Shown here in pieces: positions 39,109-48,073 of a stretch of DNA of 64,000 nucleotides. Made by a program: the position numbers and the translations under genes. The DNA is from DATJLY01 sp035532935 (GTDB lineage: Bacteria > Pseudomonadota > Alphaproteobacteria > ATCC43930 > CGMCC-115725), in NCBI GenBank assembly GCA_035532935.1, contig DATKQE010000090.1:1-64000 (forward strand), read 5' to 3'. Position 1 is the first letter of the stretch. The number at the start of each line of letters is the position of its first letter. The notes under the pieces were generated by a model. The model had not been told where the DNA came from, ran no database searches, and saw only the letters and a program-made list of their open reading frames with translations.

Positions 39109-40050
39109 TCAGGCGCCCGGTGCTTGCTGCGCCGCGCGCGCTGCGCGCAATTTCGCGAAATCGTCGCCGGCGAGATAGGATGATCGCGTCAATGGCGAGG
39201 CCGCCACCATGAGGAAACCCTTGCCATAGGCCAAAGCGCGGTAGCTCTCGAATTCCTCGGGCGTGACGAAGCGATCGACGCGGTGATGCTTGGGCGTCGG
39301 CTGAAGGTATTGGCCGATGGTGAGGAAATCGACATCCGCTGCGCGGAGATCGTCCATCACCTGCAACACCTCGGATTTCGACTCGCCGAGGCCGACCATC
39401 AGCCCTGACTTCGTGAACATCGCCGGGTCAAGCGCCTTGACCCGGTCGAGCAGGCGGAGCGAAGCGAAATAGCGCGCGCCCGGCCGGACCTCGCCATAAA
39501 GCCGCGGCACGGTCTCGAGATTGTGGTTGAAGACGTCGGGCCGGGCCGCGACCACGGCTTCGATCGCCCCATCCTTGCGCAGGAAATCGGGGGTCAGGAC
39601 CTCGATCGTCGTCGCCGGCGCGGCGCGGCGGATCGCGCCGACGGTCGCAACGAACTGCCCGGCGCCGCCGTCGTCGAGATCGTCGCGGTCGACCGAGGTC
39701 ACGACCACATGCGACAGGCCGAGCCGGGCCACCGCCGTGCCGACATGCTCGGGCTCATCCGGGTCGACGCCCTGCGGCCGGCCGGTCGCAACATTGCAGA
39801 ACGTGCAGCCACGGGTACAGACCGCGCCCAAGATCATCACGGTGGCATGCCGCTCCTTCCAGCATTCGCCGATATTGGGACACGACGCCTCTTCGCACAC
39901 GGTGTGGAGCTGCAATTCGCGCATCAGCCGCCGCGTCGCGTGATATTCCGGTGACACCGGTGCCTTGACGCGGATCCAATCGGGCTTGCGCGGCACCGGG
40001 CTGTCGGGCCGGTGCGCCTTTTCGGGATGACGAAGGGCGGGATCTGGCAT
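39109..40050 (-). CDS. lipA: Lipoyl synthase
   Basis: This 313-residue radical-SAM enzyme inserts two sulfurs into octanoyl groups. The auxiliary cluster cysteines C52, C57 and C63 lie in CEEASCPNIGEC. The radical-SAM cysteines C78, C82 and C85 lie in CTRGCTFC. The serine of the C-terminal RSSY motif is present in PLTRSSYLAGDD. It is co-directional with and just downstream of lpdA and the pdh genes whose E1-beta and E2 subunits carry lipoyl domains. Confidence 0.97.
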   Translation of the reverse strand: MPDPALRHPEKAHRPDSPVPRKPDWIRVKAPVSPEYHATRRLMRELQLHTVCEEASCPNIGECWKERHATVMILGAVCTRGCTFCNVATGRPQGVDPDEPEHVGTAVARLGLSHVVVTSVDRDDLDDGGAGQFVATVGAIRRAAPATTIEVLTPDFLRKDGAIEAVVAARPDVFNHNLETVPRLYGEVRPGARYFASLRLLDRVKALDPAMFTKSGLMVGLGESKSEVLQVMDDLRAADVDFLTIGQYLQPTPKHHRVDRFVTPEEFESYRALAYGKGFLMVAASPLTRSSYLAGDDFAKLRAARAAQQAPGA

Positions 40051-40055
40051 CGGGG

Positions 40056-41456
40056 CTAGAAGTGGAGGGCGCGACCGTAGGCGTCAAGCACGGCCTCGTG
40101 CATCATTTCCGACAGCGTCGGATGCGGGAAGACCGTCTCCATCAGTTCCTCCTCGGTGCTTTCGAGCGTGCGGGCGATGGCATAGCCCTGGATCAGCTCG
40201 GTCACCTCGGCGCCGATCATGTGCGCGCCGAGGAGCGCGCCGGTCTTGGCATCAAACACGGTCTTGACCATACCCTCAGGCTCGCCCAGCGCGATCGCCT
40301 TGCCGTTGCCGATATAGGGGAAGCGGCCGACCCGCACCTGATAGCCCTTTTCCTTCGCCGCCTTCTCGGTGAGGCCGACGCTCGCCACCTGCGGCATGCA
40401 ATAGGTGCAACCGGGCACGTTCGAGACGTCGAGCGGATGGACGGTGTTGAGCCCGGCGATGCGCTCGACACAGATCACGCCCTCGTGCATCGCCTTGTGC
40501 GCGAGCCAGGGCGGGCCGACGACGTCGCCGATCGCATAGATGCCGGGCTCGTCGGTGGCGAGCCATTCATTGACGACGATATGGCTCTTCTCGACTTTGA
40601 TCTTGGTGCCTTCGAGGCCGATATTCTCGACATTGCCGACGATACCGACGGCGAGCACGACGCGTTCGGCCGCCACCGTCGCGGTCTTGTCGCCCGTGGC
40701 GAGCGTCGCGGTCACGCCGTCGGCGGATCGCTTCAACTCCTTCACCGTCGTGCCGGTGTGGATCTTGATGCCCTGCTTCTCGAAGCTCTTGCGGGCGAAG
40801 GCCGAGATCTCGTCGTCCTCGACCGGGAGCACGCGGTCGAGCACCTCGACCACCGTGACCTCGGCGCCGAGATTGCGGTAGAAGCTCGCGAACTCGATGC
40901 CGATCGCGCCCGAGCCCACGACCAAGAGCGATTTCGGCAGGCGATCGGGGATCATCGCCTCCTTGTAAGTCCAAACGAGCTTGCCGTCGGGCTCGAGCCC
41001 CGGCAGCGAGCGCGCCCGCGCGCCGGTGGCGAGGATGATGTGCTTGGCGCCAAGCTCGGCGATTGGTTTGCCGTCCTTCGCCACCGCGAGGCGGCCCTTG
41101 CCCGCAAGCTTGGCGCGGCCGTCGATGACGTCGATCTTGTTCTTGCGCATCAAAAACTTGACGCCGTCGGACAATTGCTTCGCCACTTTGCGCGAGCGTT
41201 CGACGATCTTCTTGAAATCGAAGCTCACCTCCTTGGCGGTAAAGCCGTATTGGTCGAGATGGTGAAGGAGGTGGTTGATCTCGGAGGTCCTGAGCAGCGC
41301 CTTCGTTGGGATGCAGCCCCAGTTGAGGCAGATGCCGCCCAGTTGCGCCTCCTCCACGACCGCCGTCTTCATGCCGAGCTGCGCCGCGCGGATCGCCGCG
41401 ACATAGCCGCCCGGCCCGGCGCCGACGACGATCAGGTCGTAGGATGTTTCAGCCAC
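40056..41456 (-). CDS. lpdA: Dihydrolipoyl dehydrogenase (E3)
   Basis: This 466-residue FAD enzyme re-oxidises dihydrolipoyl groups of the pyruvate dehydrogenase complex. FAD motif VVGAGPGGYVAAIRAAQLG, redox-active C43 and C48 in GGICLNWGCIPTK, NAD motif VVGSGAIGIEFASFYRNLGA, AIGDVVGPPWLAHKAMHEG, and the catalytic HPTLSEMMHEAV near the C-terminus are all present. It is 10 bases after pdhC. Confidence 0.97.
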   Translation of the reverse strand: MAETSYDLIVVGAGPGGYVAAIRAAQLGMKTAVVEEAQLGGICLNWGCIPTKALLRTSEINHLLHHLDQYGFTAKEVSFDFKKIVERSRKVAKQLSDGVKFLMRKNKIDVIDGRAKLAGKGRLAVAKDGKPIAELGAKHIILATGARARSLPGLEPDGKLVWTYKEAMIPDRLPKSLLVVGSGAIGIEFASFYRNLGAEVTVVEVLDRVLPVEDDEISAFARKSFEKQGIKIHTGTTVKELKRSADGVTATLATGDKTATVAAERVVLAVGIVGNVENIGLEGTKIKVEKSHIVVNEWLATDEPGIYAIGDVVGPPWLAHKAMHEGVICVERIAGLNTVHPLDVSNVPGCTYCMPQVASVGLTEKAAKEKGYQVRVGRFPYIGNGKAIALGEPEGMVKTVFDAKTGALLGAHMIGAEVTELIQGYAIARTLESTEEELMETVFPHPTLSEMMHEAVLDAYGRALHF

Positions 41457-41466
41457 TTGTCCGCCC

Positions 41467-42813
41467 TCATAGCAGCATCATCGCCGGCGCCTCGACGATC
41501 TTCTTGAAGGCCTGGAGCCAGCGCGCGCCGGTCGCGCCGTCGACGACGCGGTGATCGCAGGCCACGGTGCAGCTCATCACCGTCGCCACCGCAAGCGCGC
41601 CGTTCTTCACCACTGGCCGCTGCTCGCCGGCGCCGATGGCGAGGATGCAGCCATGCGGCGGGTTGATCACCGCGGCGAAATCCTTGACCCCGAACATGCC
41701 GAGATTGGAGATCGAGAAAGTGCCGCCCTGAAACTCCGCGAGCTTGAGCTTGCCCGCCCGTGCCCGCGCCGCGAGGTCGCGCATCTCCGCCGAGATCGCG
41801 GCAAGGCCCTTCTGATCAGCGTTCTTGATGATCGGGGTGATGAGTCCGTCCTCGAGTGCGACGGCAACGGCGATGTCCACCGCCTGCCAGCGCAGGATGG
41901 CGTCCTCGCTCCACGATGCGTTCGCCTCGGGCACGGCCTTGAGCGCGAGCGCTGCCGACTTGATCACGAAGTCGTTGACCGAGAGCTTGGTGCCTGCCGC
42001 CGCATTGGCCTCGGCGCGCATCGCCAACAGCCGGTCGATCTCGCAATCGATGGTGGCATAGAAATGCGGGATGGTCTGCTTGGCCTCAGTGAGGCGCCGG
42101 GCGATGACGCGGCGCATTGCGCTGATCGGCATCTCGGCATAGGGCAGGTTGCCGGCCATCGCCACGACCTGGTCCTTGCCGTAGGAGCCATAGCCGGGCG
42201 CGGGCGCGGTCGGGGCACGGGCGGCGGCCGGCGCGGGCCTCGACCCCGCCGCCGGGGCGCCGCCGGCCATCGCGGTCTCGACATCCGCCTTGACGATGCG
42301 GCCATGCGGACCGGAGCCGGTGAGGCGTGCAGGATCGAGCCCCGCCTGCCGCGCCAGACGCCGCGCCAGCGGGCTGATGAAGATGCGCTCGCCCGGGGCA
42401 TGACCGTTGCCGATGGCGGCCGGCGCGCGCGGGGCCGGTGGCGGCGCTTCACGTGGCGCGGCCGGTGCCGCGGCAGGCGCTGGCGCCGCGAGCTTCGGCG
42501 TGGCAGGCGCCGGTGCGGCCGCCGCGGCCGGTGCCCGCTTCGCGGCGGCATCGAGCGCTTTCGGATCTTCGTCCTCGCCGAGGATGAGGGCGATGGGCTC
42601 GTTGACCTTCACGCCTGCGGTACCCTCGGGGACGAGGATGCGGCCGAGCGTGCCCTCGTCGACCGCCTCCATCTCCATCGTCGCCTTGTCGGTCTCGATC
42701 TCGGCCAGCACGTCACCGGCCTTGACCTTGTCGCCTTCGTGCTTGTGCCACTTGGCGAGGTTGCCCTCGGTCATGGTCGGCGATAGCGCCGGCATCAGCA
42801 CCGTGATCGGCAT
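41467..42813 (-). CDS. pdhC: Pyruvate dehydrogenase E2 (dihydrolipoamide acetyltransferase)
   Basis: This 448-residue E2 has one N-terminal lipoyl domain with the lipoylated K43 (EIETDKATMEMEAVDEG), an alanine- and proline-rich linker, a peripheral-subunit-binding domain (ISPLARRLARQAGLDPARLT, about 140), a second linker and the acyltransferase core ending with the catalytic DHRVVDGATG at about 420. The lipoyl-domain DNA is almost identical to that of pdhB. It is 13 bases after pdhB. Confidence 0.96.
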   Translation of the reverse strand: MPITVLMPALSPTMTEGNLAKWHKHEGDKVKAGDVLAEIETDKATMEMEAVDEGTLGRILVPEGTAGVKVNEPIALILGEDEDPKALDAAAKRAPAAAAAPAPATPKLAAPAPAAAPAAPREAPPPAPRAPAAIGNGHAPGERIFISPLARRLARQAGLDPARLTGSGPHGRIVKADVETAMAGGAPAAGSRPAPAAARAPTAPAPGYGSYGKDQVVAMAGNLPYAEMPISAMRRVIARRLTEAKQTIPHFYATIDCEIDRLLAMRAEANAAAGTKLSVNDFVIKSAALALKAVPEANASWSEDAILRWQAVDIAVAVALEDGLITPIIKNADQKGLAAISAEMRDLAARARAGKLKLAEFQGGTFSISNLGMFGVKDFAAVINPPHGCILAIGAGEQRPVVKNGALAVATVMSCTVACDHRVVDGATGARWLQAFKKIVEAPAMMLL

Positions 42814-42826
42814 GCGCTATCCCCCG

Positions 42827-44206
42827 TTACCGATAGGCCACCGCCTTGGCGGCGGCGACGACGTCCTCGGACTGCGGCAGCGCCAAATGCTCGAGATTGG
42901 CGGCATAGGGCAGCGGCACGTCCTTGGCGGTGACGCGCTTGACCGGCGCATCGAGCCAGTCGAAGGCATGTTCCATCATCAGCGCCGCGATCTCGCTGCC
43001 GATCCCGGCAAAGGCCCACCCCTCCTCGACACTCACCACGCGGTTGGTCTTCTTCACCGAGGCGACGACGGTATCGAGGTCGAGCGGGCGGAGCGTGCGC
43101 AGATCGATGACCTCGGCCGAGAGCCCGTCCGCCGCCAGCGCCTCGGCCGCCTCGAGCGCCACCTGCACCATGCGCGAATAGCACACGATGGTCACGTGCT
43201 CGCCCGGCCGCGCGATGCGCGCCCGGCCGATCGGCACGAGATAGTCGGTTTGATCGGGGACGGGGAAACTATGGCCGTAGACCAGCTCGTTCTCGAGAAA
43301 GATCACTGGATTGGGATCGCGGATTGCCGATTTGAGCAGGCCCTTGTGATCGGCGGCGGTGTAGGGCGCGATCACGACGAGGCCCGGAACATGCGCATAC
43401 CAGCTCGCATAATCCTGCGAATGCTGCGCGGCGACGCGGGCGGCGGCGCCGTCGGGACCGCGAAACACGATCGGACAATGCATCTGGCCGCCAGACATGT
43501 AGCGCGTCTTCGCCGCCGAGTTGATGAGTTGATCCATCGCCTGCATGGCGAAGTTCCAGGTCATGAACTCGACGATCGGCCGCAACCCTGCCATCGCCGC
43601 GCCAATGCCGAGCCCGGCGAAGCCATGCTCCGAGATCGGCGTGTCGATGACACGGCGCGCGCCGAATTCCTGCAGTAGGCCCTGGCTGACCTTGTAGGCG
43701 CCCTCGTATTCGGCCACTTCCTCGCCCATCAGGAACACGTCGCCGTCGCGGCGCATCTCCTCGGCCATGGCGTCGCGCAGCGCCTCGCGGACCGTCATCG
43801 TGGTGGCAGGTCCGGTCCATTCGGGTTCGGCCGCGACGGGCGCGCGCGCCGGCATCGCGGCCGGTTGCGCCGGAGCCGGAGGCGCTGCTGCAGGCGCCGC
43901 AGCCGCAGCCAGCGCAGCGGGCGCGGGCCGGGCGGGCGCGGCCTTGGCGGCGGCGATGTTCTCACCCTCGGCGGCAATGACGGCGATCGGGCTGTTGACG
44001 CCGACATGCTCGGTGCCTTCGGGCACGATAATGCGCGCGAGCGTGCCCTCGTCGACCGCCTCCATCTCCATCGTCGCCTTATCGGTCTCGATCTCGGCCA
44101 GCACGTCGCCGGCCTTGACCGACTCGCCTTCACGCTTCAGCCACTTGGCGATCTTGCCCTCGGTCATAGTCGGCGAGAGCGCCGGCATCAGCACTTCGAT
44201 CGGCAT
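42827..44206 (-). CDS. pdhB: Pyruvate dehydrogenase E1 beta subunit with N-terminal lipoyl domain
   Basis: This 459-residue subunit is longer than a standard E1-beta (about 330) because residues 1-80 are a lipoyl domain with K43 in EIETDKATMEMEAVDEG. An alanine-rich linker (85-125) follows. The E1-beta part starts near 135 with TMTVREALRDAMAEEMRRD and has GAYKVSQGLLQEFG, PISEHGFAGLGIGAAMAGLR and the conserved VIDLRTLRPLD. This fusion is normal in alphaproteobacteria. Together with pdhA and pdhC it converts pyruvate to acetyl-CoA. Confidence 0.96.
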   Translation of the reverse strand: MPIEVLMPALSPTMTEGKIAKWLKREGESVKAGDVLAEIETDKATMEMEAVDEGTLARIIVPEGTEHVGVNSPIAVIAAEGENIAAAKAAPARPAPAALAAAAAPAAAPPAPAQPAAMPARAPVAAEPEWTGPATTMTVREALRDAMAEEMRRDGDVFLMGEEVAEYEGAYKVSQGLLQEFGARRVIDTPISEHGFAGLGIGAAMAGLRPIVEFMTWNFAMQAMDQLINSAAKTRYMSGGQMHCPIVFRGPDGAAARVAAQHSQDYASWYAHVPGLVVIAPYTAADHKGLLKSAIRDPNPVIFLENELVYGHSFPVPDQTDYLVPIGRARIARPGEHVTIVCYSRMVQVALEAAEALAADGLSAEVIDLRTLRPLDLDTVVASVKKTNRVVSVEEGWAFAGIGSEIAALMMEHAFDWLDAPVKRVTAKDVPLPYAANLEHLALPQSEDVVAAAKAVAYR

Positions 44207-44285
44207 GCTCGTGTCTCACCATCGTGCGGTATCGGGCCCCTGCGAAACCGCGCGGCTTGGCGCGGGCGAAGGGGAATGGCGCTGA

Positions 44286-45299
44286 TTATGCGTCGGCGTA
44301 GACGTCGGTCCACAGCTCGCGCGGATCGGGTTCGGGACTGTCCTGGGCGAATTCGGACGCGGCGGTGACGAGGTCCTTGATCTCCTTGTCGATCGCGCGG
44401 AGCCGCGCGTCGTCGGCGAAATTCGCATCGATGAGGCGCTTCTTGACCTGATCGATCGGGTCGTGCTCCTCGCGCATGCGGTTGACCTCGTCACGGCTGC
44501 GGTATTTCGCCGGATCGGACATCGAGTGGCCGCGATAGCGGTAGGTCTGCATCTCGAGGATGTAGGGACCCTTGCCCGATCGGGCGTACTCGACCGCCTC
44601 CTCAGCCGCCGCCCGCACCGCCACGACGTTCATGCCGTCGACCTGGTGGCCCGGGATGCCGAACGGCGCGCCGCGACCGAAGAGATCATGCGAGGCCGAG
44701 GCGCGCATCACCGACGTGCCCATGCCGTATTTGTTGTTCTCGATGACATAGACGACCGGCAGCTTCCACAGCGCCGCCATGTTGAAGCTCTCGTAGACTT
44801 GGCCCTGATTCATCGCGCCGTCGCCGAGGAACGTCACGCTGACCCGGCCGTTGCCGCGATAGCGGTGGGCGAAAGCGAGGCCGGTGCCGATCGGCACCTG
44901 GGCGCCGACGATGCCATGCCCGCCGAAGAAATTCCTCTCGCGGGAGAACATGTGCATCGAGCCGCCCTTGCCCTTGGAATAGCCGCCGCGGCGGCCGGTG
45001 AGTTCGGCCATCACGCCCTTGGGGTCCATGCCGGCGGCCAGCATGTGACCGTGGTCGCGATAGGAGGTGACGATCGTGTCGCCCTCCTCGACCGCTGCCA
45101 TGACGCCAACCACGACCGCCTCCTCGCCGATATAGAGGTGGCAGAAGCCGCCGATGAGACCCATGCCGTACATCTGCCCCGCCTTTTCCTCGAAGCGGCG
45201 GATTAGCAGCATGTTGCGATAGTAGCCGAGCAGCACGTCGGGGGCGATGTCGGGCTCCACCTGACGGATCGTCCTGGGCTTGCGTTTGGCGAGTGCCAT
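44286..45299 (-). CDS. pdhA: Pyruvate dehydrogenase E1 alpha subunit
   Basis: This 337-residue thiamine-diphosphate-binding subunit has YYRNMLLIRRFEEKAGQMYG near the start, GGSMHMFSRERNFFGGHGIV, the ThDP motif GDGAMNQGQVYESFNMAALW and the phosphorylation-loop-like region RYRGHSMSDPAKYRSRDEV. ATG 45299 is chosen because GGAGG is just upstream and the N-terminus MALAKRKPRTIRQ is alphaproteobacterial. It is the first gene of pdhA-pdhB-pdhC-lpdA-lipA. Candidate operators lie upstream. Confidence 0.96.
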   Translation of the reverse strand: MALAKRKPRTIRQVEPDIAPDVLLGYYRNMLLIRRFEEKAGQMYGMGLIGGFCHLYIGEEAVVVGVMAAVEEGDTIVTSYRDHGHMLAAGMDPKGVMAELTGRRGGYSKGKGGSMHMFSRERNFFGGHGIVGAQVPIGTGLAFAHRYRGNGRVSVTFLGDGAMNQGQVYESFNMAALWKLPVVYVIENNKYGMGTSVMRASASHDLFGRGAPFGIPGHQVDGMNVVAVRAAAEEAVEYARSGKGPYILEMQTYRYRGHSMSDPAKYRSRDEVNRMREEHDPIDQVKKRLIDANFADDARLRAIDKEIKDLVTAASEFAQDSPEPDPRELWTDVYADA

Positions 45300-45367
45300 G
45301 GCCCCTCCCATCTGGACTCTGCGCCGACCGTGGCGTGATTGGCCACAGCATGGCGACACGCTCGGCA

Positions 45368-45407
45368 TATTGCAAGCGATCTATTGCCAAATCATTGTTT
45401 TGCAATA
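45368..45407 (-). promoter_or_regulatory. TTGCAA-type repeats upstream of pdhA
   Basis: The arms TATTGCAA and TTGCAATA are perfect complements 24 bases apart, with a further ATTGCCAAA between them. They lie 69-108 bases upstream of pdhA in an AT-rich patch. TTTGCAAA-type half-sites are used by ScfR/RamB-family regulators of short-chain acyl-CoA metabolism, so such a regulator is possible here. Confidence 0.4.
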
Positions 45408-45416
45408 CGAAACGGA

Positions 45417-45439
45417 ACTTAACCTGAATTCGGTTAAGT
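45417..45439. promoter_or_regulatory. Inverted repeat upstream of pdhA
   Basis: The arms ACTTAACC and GGTTAAGT are perfect complements around TGAATTC. The position is 118-140 bases before pdhA and 64 bases after the ftsB stop. It could be an operator or the end structure of the ftsB transcript; the AT-rich arms favour a protein site. Confidence 0.45.
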
Positions 45440-45502
45440 GGCCTGATAAGGCATGCGCACCGGCGGTAACGCAGGTGCGAGACAGCGCCGCATCAGGCGT
45501 TT

Positions 45503-45835
45503 TCAGCGCAGCTTTTGCGGCAGCGTGTCGTTGAAGATCACGCGCTCGTCGGGCGCGATGAGGTTCAAGGCCGCGCGCGCCCGCTCGTCGAGCATGTCGC
45601 GGTCGAGATGGTTGGGCCGCAGCAGGCTCACGTGCTGATCGAGGGCACGCCGCTCGGCCTCGACCTCATCGCGCGTCGCCTGCGCCACCTTGATCTGCTC
45701 CGACAGCCGCAGCCACGCGACGAGGCCGCGGTCGCCCTGGATCAGGTGATAGGCGAAATACGTGAACAGGCTGATCCCGCAAACGGGACCGACGATAAGC
45801 CGCGCGCGCCGGCGTATCTCTCCGATCAGCACCAC
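45503..45835 (-). CDS. FtsB/DivIC-type septum formation initiator
   Basis: This 110-residue bitopic membrane protein of the divisome has one helix at about 15-35 (VGPVCGISLFTYFAYHLIQG) and then a coiled coil (LRLSEQIKVAQATRDEVEAE) typical of DivIC/FtsB. The C-terminal DMLDERARAALNLIAPDERV is the family end. Its position between eno and pdhA is a common alphaproteobacterial order. Confidence 0.9.
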   Translation of the reverse strand: MVLIGEIRRRARLIVGPVCGISLFTYFAYHLIQGDRGLVAWLRLSEQIKVAQATRDEVEAERRALDQHVSLLRPNHLDRDMLDERARAALNLIAPDERVIFNDTLPQKLR

Positions 45836-45929
45836 GCCACCAGAGAATCACGACAGAGTCATGCCGTCAAACGGAATATGCCGAAGGCGCCGAACGCGCG
45901 GTTCTTGCGCTGCATCGGGGCGCGTCCGT

Positions 45930-47207
45930 TCAGCGGCGGAGCGCGGCGCGGCCGGGGAAGCGGGCGGCGCGGCCGAGCTGCTCCTCGATTCGGATGAGCT
46001 GGTTGTATTTGGCGAGCCGGTCGGAACGCGCCAGCGACCCGGTCTTGATCTGGCCGCAATCGGTCGCGACCGCGAGATCGGCGATGGTGGTGTCCTCGGT
46101 CTCGCCCGAGCGGTGCGAGATCACGCTGCGGTAGCCAGCGCGGTGCGTCAGCGCGATCGCATCGAGCGTCTCGCTGAGCGTGCCGATCTGGTTGAGCTTG
46201 ATCAGGACGGCGTTGGCGATGCCCTGGTCGATGCCGCGGGCGATGCGCTCGGGGTTGGTGACGAAGATGTCGTCGCCGACGAGCTGAACCTTATTGCCCA
46301 GTGCCTGCGTCAGCTCGGCCCAGCCGGCCCAATCGTCCTCGGCCATGCCGTCCTCGAGCGAGACGATCGGATAGCGCGCGATGAGATCGCTGTAATAGCC
46401 GACCATGCCGGACGCGTCGAGCGTCCGTCCCTCGCCCGTCAGCACGTAGCCTCCGCTGCGGTAGAATTCCGTCGCTGCGGGATCGAGCGCCAGAGCGACC
46501 TGCTCGCCCGGCCGGTATCCCGCCGCCTCGATCGCGCCGGTCAGGAAGGCAAGCGCCGCGTCGGCCGAAGCGAGGTTCGGCGCGAAACCTCCTTCGTCGC
46601 CGACATTGGTGTTGTGGCCCGCGTCCTTAAGCTGCCGGCGCAGCGTGTGAAAGACCTCGGCGCCGATCCGCACCGCCTCGGCCAGGCTCGAGGCGCCGAC
46701 CGGCACGATCATGAATTCCTGGATGTCGATCGGGTTGTCGGCGTGAACGCCGCCATTGAGGATGTTCATCATCGGCATGGGCAGCGTGCGCGCGCCGGCG
46801 CCGCCGATATAGCGGTAGAGCGGCAGGCCGAGATCGGACGCTGCGGCGCGCGCAGCGGCAAGGCTCACGCCCAGGATCGCGTTGGCGCCGAGCCTCGCCT
46901 TGTTGGGCGTGCCGTCGAGCTCGATCAACGCGCGGTCGAGCGCCGCCTGCGCCTCCACCTCGAAGCCCGAGAGTGCATCGAAGATCTCGCCGTTCACCGC
47001 CGCGACCGCGCGGCGCACGCCCTTGCCGCCGAAGCGCGCGGCATCGCCGTCGCGCAGTTCCACCGCCTCGTGCGCGCCGGTCGAAGCGCCCGAGGGCACT
47101 GCGGCGCGGCCGATGGCGCCGCTCTCGAGCCTCACCTCGACCTCGACCGTGGGGTTGCCGCGGCTGTCGAGAATTTCGCGCGCATGGATATCGGTGATCG
47201 CCGTCAT
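45930..47207 (-). CDS. eno: Enolase
   Basis: This 425-residue enzyme converts 2-phosphoglycerate to phosphoenolpyruvate. It starts with ITDIHAREILDSRGNPTVEV. The metal and catalytic residues lie in the VSLEDGMAEDDW strand, LVGDDIFVTNP and KLNQIGTLSETLDAI, and the signature SHRSGETEDTTIADLAVA is complete. ATG 47207 overlaps the kdsA stop (ATGA). Confidence 0.97.
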   Translation of the reverse strand: MTAITDIHAREILDSRGNPTVEVEVRLESGAIGRAAVPSGASTGAHEAVELRDGDAARFGGKGVRRAVAAVNGEIFDALSGFEVEAQAALDRALIELDGTPNKARLGANAILGVSLAAARAAASDLGLPLYRYIGGAGARTLPMPMMNILNGGVHADNPIDIQEFMIVPVGASSLAEAVRIGAEVFHTLRRQLKDAGHNTNVGDEGGFAPNLASADAALAFLTGAIEAAGYRPGEQVALALDPAATEFYRSGGYVLTGEGRTLDASGMVGYYSDLIARYPIVSLEDGMAEDDWAGWAELTQALGNKVQLVGDDIFVTNPERIARGIDQGIANAVLIKLNQIGTLSETLDAIALTHRAGYRSVISHRSGETEDTTIADLAVATDCGQIKTGSLARSDRLAKYNQLIRIEEQLGRAARFPGRAALRR

Positions 47208-48073
47208 GCCGTTTCCTCGGAAGCGATGGGTCGTTCCTTGGCGATCCGGTCGAACGCCATGAGCGTCGCGATGAGGTCCGGCATGTCGGCAAGCCGTACC
47301 ATGTTGGGACCGTCGGAGGGGGCGCGGTCGGGGTCCTGGTGCGTCTCCATGAACACCGCGGCAACGCCGACCGCGACCGCGGCGCGCGCCAGCACCGGCA
47401 CGAAACGGCGCTCGCCGCCGCTGCGCTCGCCCTCGCCGCCCGGTTGCTGCACCGAGTGGGTGGCATCGAACACGACGGGATAGCCCGTCGCCCGCAGCAC
47501 CGGCAGCGCCCGCATGTCCGAGACGAGCGTGTTGTAGCCGAAGCTCACGCCGCGCTCGCACAAAAGAATGTTGCTGTTGCCCGCACCGGCCACTTTCTGC
47601 GCCACGTTCTTCATGTCCCAGGGCGCGAGGAACTGACCCTTCTTGATGTTGATGGCGCGGCCGGTGGCGGCGGCGGCAAGCAGCAGATCGGTCTGGCGGC
47701 AGAGGAAGGCCGGAATCTGCAGCACGTCGACCGCCGCGGCGACGGGGGCGCATTGCTCGGGCAGATGCACGTCGGTCAGCACCGGGCAGCCATAAGTCTC
47801 GCGCACTTCGGCGAGCACGGGAAGCCCGGCTTCGAGCCCGATGCCGCGCGAACTCGAAAGCGACGTGCGGTTCGCCTTGTCGAACGAGGTCTTGTAGATA
47901 AGGCCGATGCCGAGTTTCGCCGTCAGCTCGACGAGTGCGTGACTCATCTCGAGCGCGTGCTGACGGCTCTCGAGCGCGCACGGGCCGGCGATGAGCGCCA
48001 ACGGCCGGTCGTTGCCGATGGTGAGATTGCCGATATGGACGTGGCGCATGGACATGCCTGTCGTTGCGCTCAC
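47204..48073 (-). CDS. kdsA: 3-deoxy-8-phosphooctulonate synthase (KdsA)
   Basis: This 289-residue enzyme condenses phosphoenolpyruvate with arabinose 5-phosphate for Kdo in LPS. Motifs include LALIAGPCALESRQHALEMS, KTSFDKANRTSLSSSRGIGL, GCPVLTDVHLPEQCAPVAAA, FLCRQTDLLLAAAATGRAIN, and the late VVFDATHSVQQPGG and METHQDPDRAPSDGPNM. GTG 48073 overlaps the pyrG stop (GTGA); ATG 48055 is an alternative start. It is adjacent to the enolase gene, which makes its substrate. Confidence 0.96.
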   Translation of the reverse strand: MSATTGMSMRHVHIGNLTIGNDRPLALIAGPCALESRQHALEMSHALVELTAKLGIGLIYKTSFDKANRTSLSSSRGIGLEAGLPVLAEVRETYGCPVLTDVHLPEQCAPVAAAVDVLQIPAFLCRQTDLLLAAAATGRAINIKKGQFLAPWDMKNVAQKVAGAGNSNILLCERGVSFGYNTLVSDMRALPVLRATGYPVVFDATHSVQQPGGEGERSGGERRFVPVLARAAVAVGVAAVFMETHQDPDRAPSDGPNMVRLADMPDLIATLMAFDRIAKERPIASEETA

